A stretch of DNA of 64,000 nucleotides. Source: Prostheceraeus crozeri. Taxonomy: Eukaryota > Platyhelminthes > Polycladida > Euryleptidae. Of this stretch, positions 23,139 to 34,995 are shown one piece after another. The translations under genes and the position numbers were made by a program. A model generated the notes under the pieces. That model did no database searches, had not been told where the DNA came from, and saw only the letters and a list, made by a program, of their open reading frames with translations. Location of the stretch: contig CAJQUW010003451.1 of assembly GCA_907163375.1 (NCBI GenBank), positions 1 through 64,000 on the forward strand. Reading direction: 5' to 3'. The first letter of the stretch is position 1; every line of letters begins with the position of its first letter.

Positions 23139-25821
23139 CCCTTTCAGTCCTACCGTATCATATATGATACATTTCAAGTTTGCTTCTGTTTATCATGTAA
23201 AAAGGTAAAATAACTGAATTGCATCATTGATTTAGAAAGACCATTTACTAAGGAACTTAGTTATAATAGCAGTTGCCAAAATCTGACGCCATGTCAGATT
23301 TGTCAGTAATTTGAATTTCGACATTTTCGAAAAAAATCACAGACGCTTTGTCGGTTGTCCCGTAGTAGCACTTAAATTAATTATTTATCAAAATATAAAA
23401 TCAGGCATGTGTATGAAAGCATAAATTAGTTATCGGCATCGTTATAAAATGTTTGTCATCTAAACATTCTAAGAAGTTTGAATTTTTGTTCGTGTATCAT
23501 GTATGATACATCCGGACTCAACGGTTTAAATATCATTGATTTCTGATCTCTGTGTCAAGTACATATAAAAGCATCGTCCGTCTCTCAACAGAAGAGAGGA
23601 ACTCAGTCAGTGGCAAAGACCGTAGTAATAAAAGTTATTCAAAGCCTTACAGCAAATTGCGGTTCAGCTATCTCAACTGCAATATACATTGTTTGGAAAC
23701 AGTTTGTCAGATATCTTCTACGGATTTTTCATGAACCCGTCATAGCATCCTGTCGCTCCTCTCTGATTGGATGTTTTGAATTTACTGCGATGTTTTGAGT
23801 TTTACCATGAACTCTATCCATCAAACACACTGAAAGGAAGTAGCTATTTGAAGTCGTGTCTTGAAAGTAATTCACTCTGAACTCATATACTGACATTTGA
23901 AGAGATGAACTGTGACGTCGAATACAGAATCAACCGTTTTGGCCGTCGAATTCGTACGTTCGTAGTTATTCCTGATGCGGATGTTTCTGAGCCTGAAATT
24001 GATAGTGATGCCGACGACTGTCCTTTCGAATCTGAGTCAGACAGTGACGACTCATCTAGCGAAACTGGTGACCCTGCTGTTGCAACATCGAGTGGGAGTT
24101 TACAAGGTCGATTATCTACCAATTCAAAAAATGACTATACATGGAATAGTGCACGTGCTCCTCTGGTCGACGTTCCCTTTACTGCAGAAGGATCTAATGA
24201 AAACCGCGAAACTGTACTGCGTCAGACAATCGAATATTTCAAAACCTATTTCATACCAGGCCTTTTTTCCTATATTTCTAAACAAACAAACCTATACGCA
24301 CAGCAGCAAAATCAATCGTTTGAAACATCACCAGAAGAAATTGAAGTGTATGTCGGAATTTTGATCAAAATGGGCGTCGTAAACTTACCAAGGTACAGAC
24401 TTTTCTGGTCAGATGAGTTTCGCTTTCCTGGAGTTGCAGATCGCATGTCACGCGATCGTTTCTTCTTATTGAATAAATTCATTCATTTTGCGGACAACAA
24501 TGACATCGTGATGGACCGAAATAGTGATGAATTTGACCGACTCTTCAGGTCAGAACATTGCTCGAATTCATTCGTCGATCATGCTTGAAATAGGAGCCTC
24601 TACAACACCAAAGTGTCGACGAGCAAATCATACCATTTAAAGGTAAAACCAGTCTGAAGCAATACTTGCTGAAAAAACCTCATCGTCGGGGTTTCAAAGT
24701 TATTTCTCGAAATGGAGTGGATGGATTTACACATGATTTCTACTTTTATGATGGCTCGCCTTGAAATTGAGATCGTCATCATCTGGATATCAGCCTGTTG
24801 ATATGGTTCTGAAAGTGTGCGAAATGCTACCTCGCCATGCAAACCATATAGTATATTTTGACAATTTTTTCAATTTCATTGAACTTCAGATTATGTTGAA
24901 GAGAGACTTCGGTATAGAATCAGCTGGTACATTGCGAGCCAATCGTCTGCGTGGATGTCCTTTGAAATCGGAAAAGGAGCTTCAGACTACGGGTCGTGGT
25001 TCGTTTGATTGCCGTCAAGAAAAGAAAACAAATATTTCTATCGTCGTTGGTTCGACAACAGATCAATTCAGCTGAGTTCTTCTTATGTTTCAGTTGACCC
25101 GATAACAAATGTTCAGCGATTTGATCGAAAGGCAAAGCAGAGGGTTCAAGCGCCATGTCCTGCGATTGTCACTCATTACAATCAACTTATGGGTGGTGTC
25201 GATAAATTCGACATGCTGATGTCACTTTATCGCTGCGATCATAAAACCAGGAAATTTTACAAACCTATCTTCTTTTGGAGTATCAACCTGTATCTAGTAA
25301 ACGCTTGGATTCATTACAAAAGAGATTGTGATCAACTTGATTTTGCGGCAAGAGGTCGATTAGATCTTTTGTCGTTTTCTGCGAAGGTGTCAAACTCATT
25401 ATGTCTCTAAGGTAAGACACCCGAAATGCTCAGCACCCCACGAAAGCGAGGTCGGCCATGCAGAGTCGGGAACGGAGCAATTTCTCCAGCAAAAACACGA
25501 CGTCGTTCTGCCATCATACCTCAAACTGACATTCGATCCGATCAGGTCGCTCATTGGCCGGAGATGGTGACGGCTGACCAAAGACAGCGGTGCAAAGTTT
25601 GCCATACATTGACTCAGACAAGATGTGAGAAATGTACTATATTTCTGTGCATTCGACCAAATCGCAATTGTTATAAACATTTTCACAATATGTAAATAAC
25701 TTAGTGAACTAACCTTATTTTTCATCATTTTCTGATGAAAAGTAGTGTTTTTTTGGTTGAATTTGTTTGTTCAGTTGAATTATAGCCTAAACTTCATTTA
25801 TGAATTTTCACCTTTATTGCG
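23139..25821 (+). mobile_element. piggyBac-type element 1, copy 2, right end deleted
   Basis: The left TTAA and CCCTTTCAGTCC terminus are intact. The right 278 bp, including the terminal repeat, were lost with block C, so this copy could not be mobilised as a unit. Confidence 0.85.
23905..25695 (+). pseudogene. piggyBac transposase 1, copy 2, broken
   Basis: The N-terminal frame is open for 227 residues (23905-24588). It begins with basic residues, then a long Asp/Ser/Glu-rich stretch usual for piggyBac transposases, then the start of the DDE_Tnp_1_7 core. Defects shared with copy 1, and so older than the duplication, are: a frameshift near 24545, an in-frame TAG near 24590, a frameshift near 24765, a frameshift near 25045 and an in-frame TAA at 25408. 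Three Asp motifs (SVDEQIIPFKG, VYFDNFF, MGGVDKFDM) and a C-terminal Cys/His finger (CKVCHTLTQTRCEKC) are readable. The element was non-functional before it was duplicated, if the assembly is right. Confidence 0.88.
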
Positions 25822-28546
25822 AAGTTTTCTGTGCCTTGCGCGCACACGCTCGTAGACGATGCTCACAATTGCGAAGGCCATAATAGAAGTGCATCTATAT
25901 AGGCCTACATGCTAGTTTTTAACTTCGATAGCGATTATAACGAATTATAAGGAAACATTTGTCCTTGATAGCAAGTGAATTGAGAAAAATCTTTTCAAGA
26001 AATCGGTCTTCGCTTGCAACACTTGGTTGTTTTTGCTTCTTGCATTAGTGGGCGGAGTGACGAGTCCTCAGGCTTTTTGCCTTACTTTTGAAATTTGAAA
26101 GCGATTATGACGAATTATTAGGAAACATCGGTAACACAAAATCAATATGATTAATATCAATAGTAATGAGTATTATCCATATATGCAGGTCTACAAATTA
26201 TTGTTAAGTATGAATTAACCATTTTTTCCCACTGTTCCCGTAGTGGGAACAAATAAAGAAACTTGTCTAGATCAATTATAAATCATCATGGGAACAATAT
26301 TGACGCTGTATATTGTCGATGTAAGGAACCTTTATCATAATGTGCATGTATTTGTTTCTACAGTTGATTATAAATATCAACTTGATCGGCGCGAAATTTG
26401 AATATTTGACTCATTATATTTTTCAAGATGGTTCGTCGAAAAACGTGAGTATTGTGACATTCTTTATATTGCGTAGAAAGTAACTAAATGATAAATCTAC
26501 ATCAGGATGCAATGGGTATTCGCTCTAATTTGTAATAATTGTATTTTCGAAATACCATTTTCCAAAAAATGCAACTGAATATTTTTGTTCCCGCAGCGGG
26601 AACAGTGGGCAAGGATACCCACATGGTTTTTGACATATCTCAAATTACTTATCTGATTGGGAGCGCTGTTAACATGGACTGTAGTACTCACAGAATGTAC
26701 AACAATCATCTTCATTATATAAAAAAACCACAAAGAATAGACAGAACCAACAAGTGGAGTCAAAACAGTACGCGTGAATTGCATTTGAACCCGGGAGCTT
26801 CAGACTCAACACCGTTGACGAAATTGTGTCATTAGTGGAACATGACGATGACATTCACGCTGCATCGGTAGCCATACTTCCACCATCTGATGGCGAGGAG
26901 TCGCAGGGAGACAGTGGTGATGAAGATGTGATCGGATGTCATAACCTGGAAAATCTGACCGGACGCCAACTTTATGCCGAGGCTGATGCCATTGTCAGGA
27001 AAGGTCCGGAACCAGTCGCTCTCTTAGCGATAATCTGCGTGATGAGGACGATGACGACGGAGAACCGGTGGCACCTCCCCCGAAAAGAAGAAAGATTGAA
27101 AGGAAGTGGGTGACGTCCGACATAAGCAACCCCTTGAATGATTTCTGCTTTGATCAAAGCGAACTTTCTACTGGTGATGAGGGCTTATGTCGATACCTAG
27201 CTGACATGACTATGAATTATGCTCGCAGTAAAGGCGATCATGATTTTTTTGTAAATTATGAGGACATCCGCACTTTCATTGCGATTCTGGTGTTATCATT
27301 ATTCTATGTCAGCATTCCACGATGGCGGCTGTTTTGGCAGAATCCAAGTGAAACGTACAATGCATTTGTTGCTGAAGCTATGTCAAGAAATACCTTCGAA
27401 ACCATAAAGAAGTATTTAACATTGCTGTGACAATGCATGCTTGGATCAGGATGACAAATATGCTAAGCTTAGACCATACTTCGCAATGCAGAATGAGCGC
27501 TTCCTGACTTATAGCAAGATTTTGCTTCAAGAAAGTTTGTCTGTGGATGAAAGTATGGTGCCATACTTCGGAAAACACGGATGTAAGCAGTACATCAAGG
27601 GGAAGCCGGTGAAGTTCGGCTATAAGATATGGTGTCTCTGCACTTCGCTGGGATATCTCATACAGTTTGAGCCATATCACCCGAGGCCACATCCATTGAA
27701 TGGATTACCAATTGGTGCAAGTATTGTGATTGATCAGCTGTCAGAGCTTCCGCCGATCCCCTACAAGATCTACGCAGATCGATACTTCAGTGGACTGCAA
27801 CTTGCCGAAATTCTTCTGGAGAAAGGCTACACCGGCACAATAATGGCAAACAGGATTGAAAAATGCCCATTGAAACCTATGAAAAAGGAACCACATGGCT
27901 CCATTGATTACAGGAAGGACCGAAGCACCAACGTACTTTGTGCAGAGTGGCAAGATAACACCACAGTCACAATGGTTAGCACTGTTGACGGGATAGAACC
28001 CATAACAAATGCTACACGATGGGACAACTCGGCTAAGAAGAAAATCAGTGTTCCTCAGCCGTCACTGATCAAGAAATACAACGAGAATATGGTGGGTGGA
28101 GTTGACCGGCTCGATCAAAACGTGTCATATTATCGGGTTGGAATTAGATCAAAAAAGTGGTACTTTCAGTTGATTGCCTTCGGCATTGATGCTGCAGTTC
28201 AAAACTCATGGCAGCTCTACAGAAAAGAGCCAGGAAATAAAGAGGATGGTCTAGGCTTCAGACGAAAGATAGTGCAAGCATATCTTTTGGCAGCGAAAAT
28301 CAGACAACAATACAAAACGCGAAGGAATCCGAAAAAGATCGCCAGTTCCTGAGACAATTCACTATGATAACAGGAATCACCACATAACTCATGCAGCGAA
28401 TCAATCTCTCTGTGCTGTATGCAAGCGAAACTCGAGGAGCAAGTGCGCCAAATGTGACGTGAATCTACATAATGCATGCTGGAAAGACTTCCACGGCATT
28501 CTGTAACTCTTTGTGAATTTCTGTAACCGACATTTTATAATGCGTT
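25822..28546. repeat. Duplication block D2
   Basis: Near-identical copy of 19001-21729, joined to B2 after loss of block C. Beyond 28546 the sequence continues as the original right flank, which supplies the right end of piggyBac element 2. Confidence 0.9.
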
Positions 28547-28729
28547 GTCAGTAAACCACATAGTCCCCTTCGTGCCCACTGTTCCCACTGTGGGAACATT
28601 GTATATTTTCTAATATACTGGTTGAAAATTCAATATGAAACGTTTTTCGTATTATTGGACCCTTCCAGAAGTCATGATATGAATTTAGGAGGCAGGCATG
28701 CTTTATTTCATATACCGGACAAAAATGGG
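26219..28729 (+). mobile_element. piggyBac-type element 2, complete copy
   Basis: TTAA flanks both sides (26215-26218 and 28730-28733). The ends are CCATTTTTTCCCACTG (one C fewer than copy 1's CCCATTTTTTCC) and GGACAAAAATGGG. Length is 2511 bp. Palindromic GTTCCC-N5-GGGAAC words occur at 26234-26250, 26587-26603 and 28581-28597, two near the left end and one near the right. These are likely transposase-binding sites. They are unrelated to those of element 1, so this is a separate piggyBac lineage. Confidence 0.92.
26428..28506 (+). pseudogene. piggyBac transposase 2, copy 2, nearly intact
   Basis: A two-exon gene is proposed. Exon 1 (26428-26444) encodes MVRRK and ends at GTGAGT. A 359-bp intron ends at CTTCAG (26803). 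Exon 2 then reads in phase as LNTVDEIVSLVEHDDD, a typical piggyBac N-terminus. The core follows (27068-27430). A 303-residue open frame (27441-28352) carries the three catalytic Asp motifs: SVDESMVPYFGK, YADRYFSGLQL and MVGGVDRLDQNVSYYR. Remaining defects, shared with copy 1, are a frameshift near 27430 and one near 28350 that separates the Cys/His C-terminal finger (CAVCKRNSRSKCAKC, to 28506). An extra shift near 26998 is private to this copy. This is the least damaged transposase in the window. Confidence 0.85.
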
Positions 28730-28733
28730 TTAA

Positions 28734-29040
28734 AAAGATAATAACGCAATAAAAATTAGGCCTAATTAGGGCCTACAGATATCGATTGTACTTAGTAATG
28801 AAGTAGGCCCAACTGGTACCCGAAGAGGCCACAATGATGCATTTGTTAAAAATAGTACCGGAACTCCACTAGGCTTAGGTGATATGCAAATAATTTATTC
28901 TGAAAGTTTAATCAATGCATCACATAATCGTAATTGAAAATTATTCCAATTGTGGTGAAAGAATGCATTACTTCTCCACCTTATTTGCATATATATAATG
29001 GAAACAATTCGTAAAGAGGTAAAAATATATGATGCCAAAC
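28734..29040. other. No recognisable feature
   Basis: AT-rich flank of piggyBac element 2, with no repeat or domain seen. Confidence 0.4.
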
Positions 29041-29084
29041 CAACGACAGCACAGAAGTAAGCAGAACTATTAATTTTTTTGCCA

Positions 29085-29346
29085 AACTCTGAGGGAACTG
29101 GAACCAATTTTGGTTGCCAACTCATGCGCCAGCTTGGCATGCCAACTTTTGCCAACATAATATAAAATCGATACACTGATAAAAGATCAATCACAAACTG
29201 TCTAGATTCAACTGTGAGGATCATTTACTTTGTTTTATCATGATTTCTTTACTCAAAAGTACTAGATTTCGAAATTAAAAAATTATGCCGACTCATGCCA
29301 ACCGGCGGAAGTCAGACCGACTTCTGGCCGACTTTGGCTTTCACAC
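29085..29346. repeat. GCCAACTT/GCCGACTT MITE-like sequence
   Basis: It is bounded by TTGGTTGCCAACTC-type words on the left and by GGCCGACTTTGGC...CACTGGG on the right. The right end is the reverse complement of the CCCAGTGAAAAAGCC...TCGGCC sequence at 4287-4310. It abuts the left edge of the 29350 repeat copy. Confidence 0.5.
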
Positions 29347-29349
29347 TGG

Positions 29350-30920
29350 GTTCCTTATTCAGATGTAATGAGACACTAGGTCCAATCTGCACATTGTAGT
29401 GCATTCGAGACTAGGCCTAATGTACACAAGATGACGTATGCATAATCTGAAATCACTAGGTGACATGCCACGCGTAATTACGGAACACCTGAAACATCCG
29501 TGGTTAAGGACATTCTATTCTTCTACCCGCGTACATGCGCGCTGCACTAAGAGTCAGAAATCACTTGATCTGATGCTGTTAAAACATGGGAAACGCGCGG
29601 ACGAGCGTTTGTAGTTTGCGCGTCATCTGCGGTTGTCTGCGCTACCGCTTGAACCACGGATGAACCGCTAAGCATGTTCTGTCTTCCTTGAGCATGAAAT
29701 TGAGGTCCTATCACATTGTTTAGCCTCTGATGCATGCAGACACATGAGACGCAATGTCTATATAACAGGACTGCCAACTATACTAACTTACATGTATATG
29801 ACAGATGTTGCAGCAATGTCCCGCATAGCCACGGATGTTTGGGGTCATGTCTAGGCTAATTACGCGTGATTGAGCGTGGCATGTCACCTAGTGATGGCAT
29901 CATCACAGAGTTGGAAGTGGGTCAACGTAACATAACCCATGACCCACTTGAACCACGGCATATGTGACCCACGACCCACCTCACCCACCGACTTTTCACG
30001 AAAACATGACCCACGACCACCCGACCCACCACATCTTTGACCCACCTCACCCACCTAGTCCACATGCTGCAAGGGTGAATGATGTGAGTGCAATTTCCGT
30101 TTCTGGCATCATCCTTAGTTTCATTTTCATTCAAGATTTCAGGTCTATCTAGATAGAGGCCTCGTAGTATCAAAATTATTGTTGAGATTTGTTATGAAGA
30201 ATCAAGTGTATCAGATCTCTTGTCACATGACAAATAGACATCCAACCTCATCAAAATTATCTCATAATCAAAGTTCATGTACCACAAATGCCTAAAGTTC
30301 TAATAAAATTTAAACGATTCTGTTTCTTGTTATAAATCTTGACTATCCTTTTTAGTGCTACCTATTTAACTCGTATAGAGATGATTAGTTAAGTTGATGG
30401 CCCTACAGACCAAATTTCAAATGTTACATTTCTTAATCAAATGAAGTTAAAAAATAAGATTGCAGTAGGCCTAAATCATTTATTCGTGCATTTATTATGT
30501 TAGATACTATATGTGTGGAAATTATCCCACAAAATTCGTCAAACTAATATTTTGTTGCTTCTCATGGCAATCGATTCAAATTTCATTAACTTCCGCTAGC
30601 TATTAAGTAGAAAGTTGTATATTTGATGTAAGAATGACATTCATTGAAAAGCAAATGGAGTAAGCATGCGTAACGCGTGAATATTATTATAATATTATTA
30701 TCATTCAAGCTTGCAATACATGAACTGATATATTTGAGTGGCGCTACATGTACGAGTACCTTGTGATAACAATCACTAGCGACATCATGTAAATATTCCT
30801 ATTTTAATTGATACCAAATCAAATATCAAAACGAAACTTTTTATTGATACGAAGTGTCAAAAAATATCTCCCCACAGAGCTCTGCCGTAATAATTCTGTG
30901 TGAAAGGGATAAGTCTATAT
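29350..30920. repeat. Composite repeat, copy 2, ends at assembly gap
   Basis: Matches 1690-3260. It includes the inverted-repeat element (29454-29893) and the GACCCAC minisatellite (29915-30062). Sequence to the right of the gap does not continue the match, so the gap may conceal missing repeat or a false join. Confidence 0.8.
29454..29893. mobile_element. Inverted-repeat (MITE-like) element, copy 2
   Basis: A 440-bp counterpart of 1790-2231 with the same terminal CACTAGGTGACATG repeats and scattered substitutions. Confidence 0.65.
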
Positions 30921-30943
30921 NNNNNNNNNNNNNNNNNNNNNNN
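30921..30943. other. Assembly gap (23 N)
   Basis: Twenty-three N characters inside repeat sequence; the true length is not known. Confidence 0.99.
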
Positions 30944-31450
30944 GTTAATGATTGAAGGGATGAACAATTGCATTCTACTAAATACTTCTCAACAAAACTG
31001 CAGTCGCTACGTGAACTCCTCTTAAGCATGTATTAGACTCATTCACACTTTTGAATTGTCACTTGCAATCATTCCATTTGCGAGTACATTTCATTCTGCA
31101 TCTCCACAGACTCATTCGCCAATGGTGTGGCGATTGGATTCACAATCATTTCTGCCATTTGAGAGCAGCTTATAGCACCAATCTCAGTGTTAGCGTGGAC
31201 ATATGCTGACTTGTCTTATTCATGCAAGCCCGAAGTTTCGTACTATACTATCTACCGCCCACCCGGTCGATGAGATTCTCTCCGAAGAATTATCTTATTT
31301 CTGTCTAGTCTTTGCATCATTTATAGAAGCACGAAGACCGCCAACAGACATTTCATATTTTGGAATTGAATTGGAAAGAGCCCATATTGAAAGATGTTGA
31401 TTTTATTTTCGTTTTCATCATTTATTACAATTAATTTCATTTTCGTTAAC
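30944..31450. other. No recognisable feature
   Basis: The 65-residue frame at 31203-31400 has no family signature. Confidence 0.4.
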
Positions 31451-31452
31451 TA

Positions 31453-32414
31453 CCGTAAAATGGGGTAATTCGGGCACCTTTTTGAGGGTTTTTTAATTTT
31501 TTTTGTCATTTGTGATGATGCTATGATCCTATGATCCTACGTGAACCGCAAATGGGGCGTTATTTACAATATGTAATGACCCGGTAACCTCAAACCTTGT
31601 AGAATTTTGTGTGGATAATTTCTACGAGGGGTATTTAAAAAATGGGGTAATTCGGACACCAACAAGTTTTGTATTTCAAACTGAACAGAAACGATCTAAA
31701 TCAAATGCAAATATTGCAAACTGAAGTTAAAATGAATCTTTGTGCACTGGGCACACTCGAAAAGGGATCAACGCTTCCACCGTTGCACTTGCCACAGAAC
31801 CACTCGGCACAAGTAACACATTGGATCCAGCCCGGTACACTGGACTTCATAAAGGCGACTGAACATCATGTGTCGTCTTCATCACTTGGTTACGTTAGTC
31901 ATACATTGAATCCTTGATCGCTGAACAAGTTTGCGGGTGATTCATCAACATACTCGCGTGCGATAGCAATAGACAGTGAGAAATGCCGTCTCAGCAGTTT
32001 GATCAATCAATTAGCCTTGCTTACTGCACCCACCGGCGCAAGAAATTCCAAGAATTCGCGTCGTCTGTATTTGGGTACAACAACTGACCAGCTACAAACG
32101 AGTGACTGAATTAGTAAGGGTTTCTTATGGTACTTCCGCAAGCCAGCCCATTTCAACCTACAACAAAGCTTTGTGGTAGATCAAACCTGATGAAAAATAG
32201 TAAAATTAGTTTTTTTCGACTTTTTTGAATTTCAAATATAATGTAGCTGTGAATACACTGAAAAAAAATTTTCGCGTCTATTGATAAATTTCAGTTGATT
32301 AATGTATATCTAGCTAAAAAATGCATTTCGGTCTCACTAGAAGCATCTAACAATTTTCATTAGTCGATTAAAGATAAAAAGTGACCAGGTGTCCGAATTA
32401 CCCCCATTTTACGG
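31453..32414 (-). mobile_element. Non-autonomous pogo-like element keeping a Cys-rich finger
   Basis: TA on both sides (31451-31452 and 32415-32416) flanks the inverted ends CCGTAAAATGGGG and CCCCATTTTACGG, continuing to GGTAATTCGG. Length is 962 bp. A second internal TGGGGTAATTCGGACACC word lies at 31642-31660. On the minus strand about 31779-31830 reads WIQCVTCAEWFCGKC, a Cys-rich finger like those at the C-terminus of some pogo/Tigger transposases. This is therefore an internally deleted derivative of a coding element. The plus-strand frame over it is a shadow. Confidence 0.75.
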
Positions 32415-32924
32415 TATCTTCAGATAGAAAAGGAAGGAGATGAACAGGTCCAGTATAAAATTGATAATTCTCACCGATGTCTATGAACAAATGTAAATGT
32501 TATGATGACATAAAGGTTGAATAATATAAGGAGGCATGAGCTATGAAGCAGGTAGTATTGGGCTACGTAGCACCAATAGCATCTTACCGTATTATCGCGC
32601 TTTTAGGTACATGTGCTTATAAGCGAAAAAATCTTGTTTTCACTGTGATGCAGATGTGCATTTTGTTCGCTTACAAGCACATGTGCTAATATCCGGATAT
32701 AGGCGCACCCTAGTCAATGTGATTTTTCGTCTCTCTTTGTAGCCCACATGATTAAGAGAACTTCAGGTACATCAATATAATGAACATTAGCTACTTATTA
32801 TGCGCGAAACATGTATTTTCACTTCACATGTTGAACTCTGATTCCTGTTCCATCAGCTTACAAATGAGGTTGAAAATCTCCGTCAATGCTAATGCACAGC
32901 TGTTCTTATTGAGTTGCATAAGCT

Positions 32925-33080
32925 GACCTCCTTTGACAGCATAACTTTCACAAGTCAAGGCGCTACTGCTACAAGGGATGGGCTCCGCTCAATCGACCTC
33001 TTCTGACCTCCTTTGACAACATAATTTACACAAATCAAGGCGCTACTGCTACAAGGGATGGGCTCCGCTCCTTAGAAACC
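32925..33080. repeat. Two direct units upstream of the pogo transposase
   Basis: CTGACCTCCTTTGACA followed by AAGGCGCTACTGCTACAAGGG and GGGCTCCGCTC occurs at 32926-33000 and 33005-33080. It lies between the left terminal repeat and the transposase start and may influence transcription of the element. Confidence 0.65.
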
Positions 33081-33218
33081 AATAACTTTCTTCTTTGCTA
33101 ATTAAAAGCAGCGTCTTGCTGGCAACTATTCGGAGTGGTAGTGACTGTGTGCCAATGGCAATTCTCCTATCAATAAAGTTGCTTGCGATCATATTTCAGT
33201 CTGAAAGCTTGGTGCGAG

Positions 33219-34591
33219 ATGAGTAGACGCAGGTCATACACGATTTCATTTAAAAACGAAGTACTGGCCACTTTGGAGAACAGTGGTGGGAATGTCTCAG
33301 CCACAGCAAAAGTACATAATGTCAACCGAAGACAAGTACAAGATTGGAGGGACAAGGCAAGTGAACTCAAGGCATGCAGCAGTCAAGGTCATCATGATTT
33401 TATCAGTCGTAAACGAAGGCGGCTGCCTTACAAATTGAAAGCTGTTTACCCTGAGCTTGAATCAGAAATGGTTGAATACATCAAACATCTTCGAAACCAA
33501 GGGATGGCTGTTCATGGCAATGCAATCCGTTCTGAAGCGAAGAGACGATTCCCAGTGACCTATCCGACAAGGGACCCGTCCAAATTTCGGGCATCATATG
33601 GCTGGTTGAAGCGGTTTATGAGACGAAACAATCTTGTAGAGTGACGTGTTACATCTGGCGGACAAAAGATCCCCGAAAATGCCCAAGAATTAGCACGCAA
33701 TTGGTTGAAGGACATAAAAGAAATTCGTGAGAAGTGTCATATTGTGGGTAACATGGATGAAACCCCGATGTGGTTTGATTTACCAAGCAACACTTCCATC
33801 GATTTCAAAGGAGTCGATACAATTTGAAGTCGTACCACCGGCAAAGAAAAGCTGTGGTACACGGTTGTGTTGACTGTGCTATCTACTGGACACAAATTGC
33901 CACCGATGATTATATTCCGAGAACTGAAAAAGCCTCCACGTGGCAATTTTGGTGATGTTGTTGTCTCAGCATCAAAAGGTGGCAGCATGACAAACGAGTT
34001 CATGAAGAGTATCTTCACAAAGTGTGGAAAGCACGCCCAGGATCGATCTTCAAGCCATCATGTGTGCCTACACTGGACACAGCGCGATGTCATACGCACG
34101 AAGATGTGAAAGCAGCATTCGAAAAGGAGAAAACGCGTTTGGCTTATATTCCAGGAGGAATGACGCCTTTGTTGCAACCATTGGATAGTCATTTGAATAA
34201 ACCATTCAAGGATGCCATGCGAAGAAGGTGGGAAGAATGGCTCTTGAACGGTGACCGAGAATATACACGAACCGGCAAGCGCAAGGGTGCGAGTTACGAG
34301 ATGGTAGCACAATGGGTTTCAGAGGCATGGCGTGAAATGTCCCGCGACATCATAAAGCGCTCATTCATTGAAACAGGTATCCAGGATTGTGATGGCGATG
34401 AAGTTCTTCACTCAAAGTTGCAATCTCTTCTTGCTGGAACAGACCCCAGTGAAGTGGACGATGACGTGGAGGACAGTGAAGCATCTGACTTGGAGAGCTA
34501 TACAGGTGAATCCGACAGCGACAATGAAAAGAATGGTGAAGAAAGTTGTGATAATGATAGTGATATTGACTGTGAAATCATTGACAACTAG
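33219..34591 (+). pseudogene. pogo/Tigger transposase, broken
   Basis: The start at ATG 33219 (MSRRRSYTISFKNEVLATLE) gives an N-terminal CENP-B/psq-type helix-turn-helix (about residues 5-50), then a Tc5-type DNA-binding helix domain ending YGWLKRFMRRNNL. The DDE_1 domain follows with NMDETPMWFD (first Asp, near 33753), LDTARCH (second Asp, near 34073) and LQPLDSHLNKPFKD (third Asp, near 34175). The acidic C-terminus runs to the stop at 34591. Breaks are an in-frame TGA at 33642, an in-frame TGA near 33822 and a frameshift near 34015. Everything else is readable, so inactivation looks recent, or partly an assembly artefact. Confidence 0.88.
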
Positions 34592-34995
34592 GTTTGCTAA
34601 GTAAAGTTCTGTTTTCATCAGCATTTTCGAAACGTTCCGTTAGATTACTTTAGTAGATTGCCATCTTGTTTGTGTGACACAATAGACAACTGCTTCACCC
34701 TCTTATATTTCGCTTTATGTTACAATTATTGCGGTGACATACCATAAGCAACAATGTTGGGCTATTTGATCAATGAACACGTTCAAAATTGGCTTATAAA
34801 TTATTATGCAACTAATAGACTATTTCTTGTAAATTATTACATTAAAGGAAATGAAACGCTAAGATAAACATGAATCAATAGCGCTACTTTTAGGTCATAC
34901 GCTACCCTAGTGGCTGTATGTACTCGAGTCATTGCGATAAATGTTGCAATTAGTAAAAAACACAGCAATTTCCCACTGATGCATTTTCCCGCTTA

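Larger units (their letters stand above)
21730..25821. repeat. Duplication block B2
   Basis: Near-identical copy of 11687-15781. It begins with the right ~950 bp of the 4.8-kb transposon (to 22683, including that transposon's right terminal repeat and AATA) and ends 278 bp before the end of piggyBac element 1. Confidence 0.9.
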
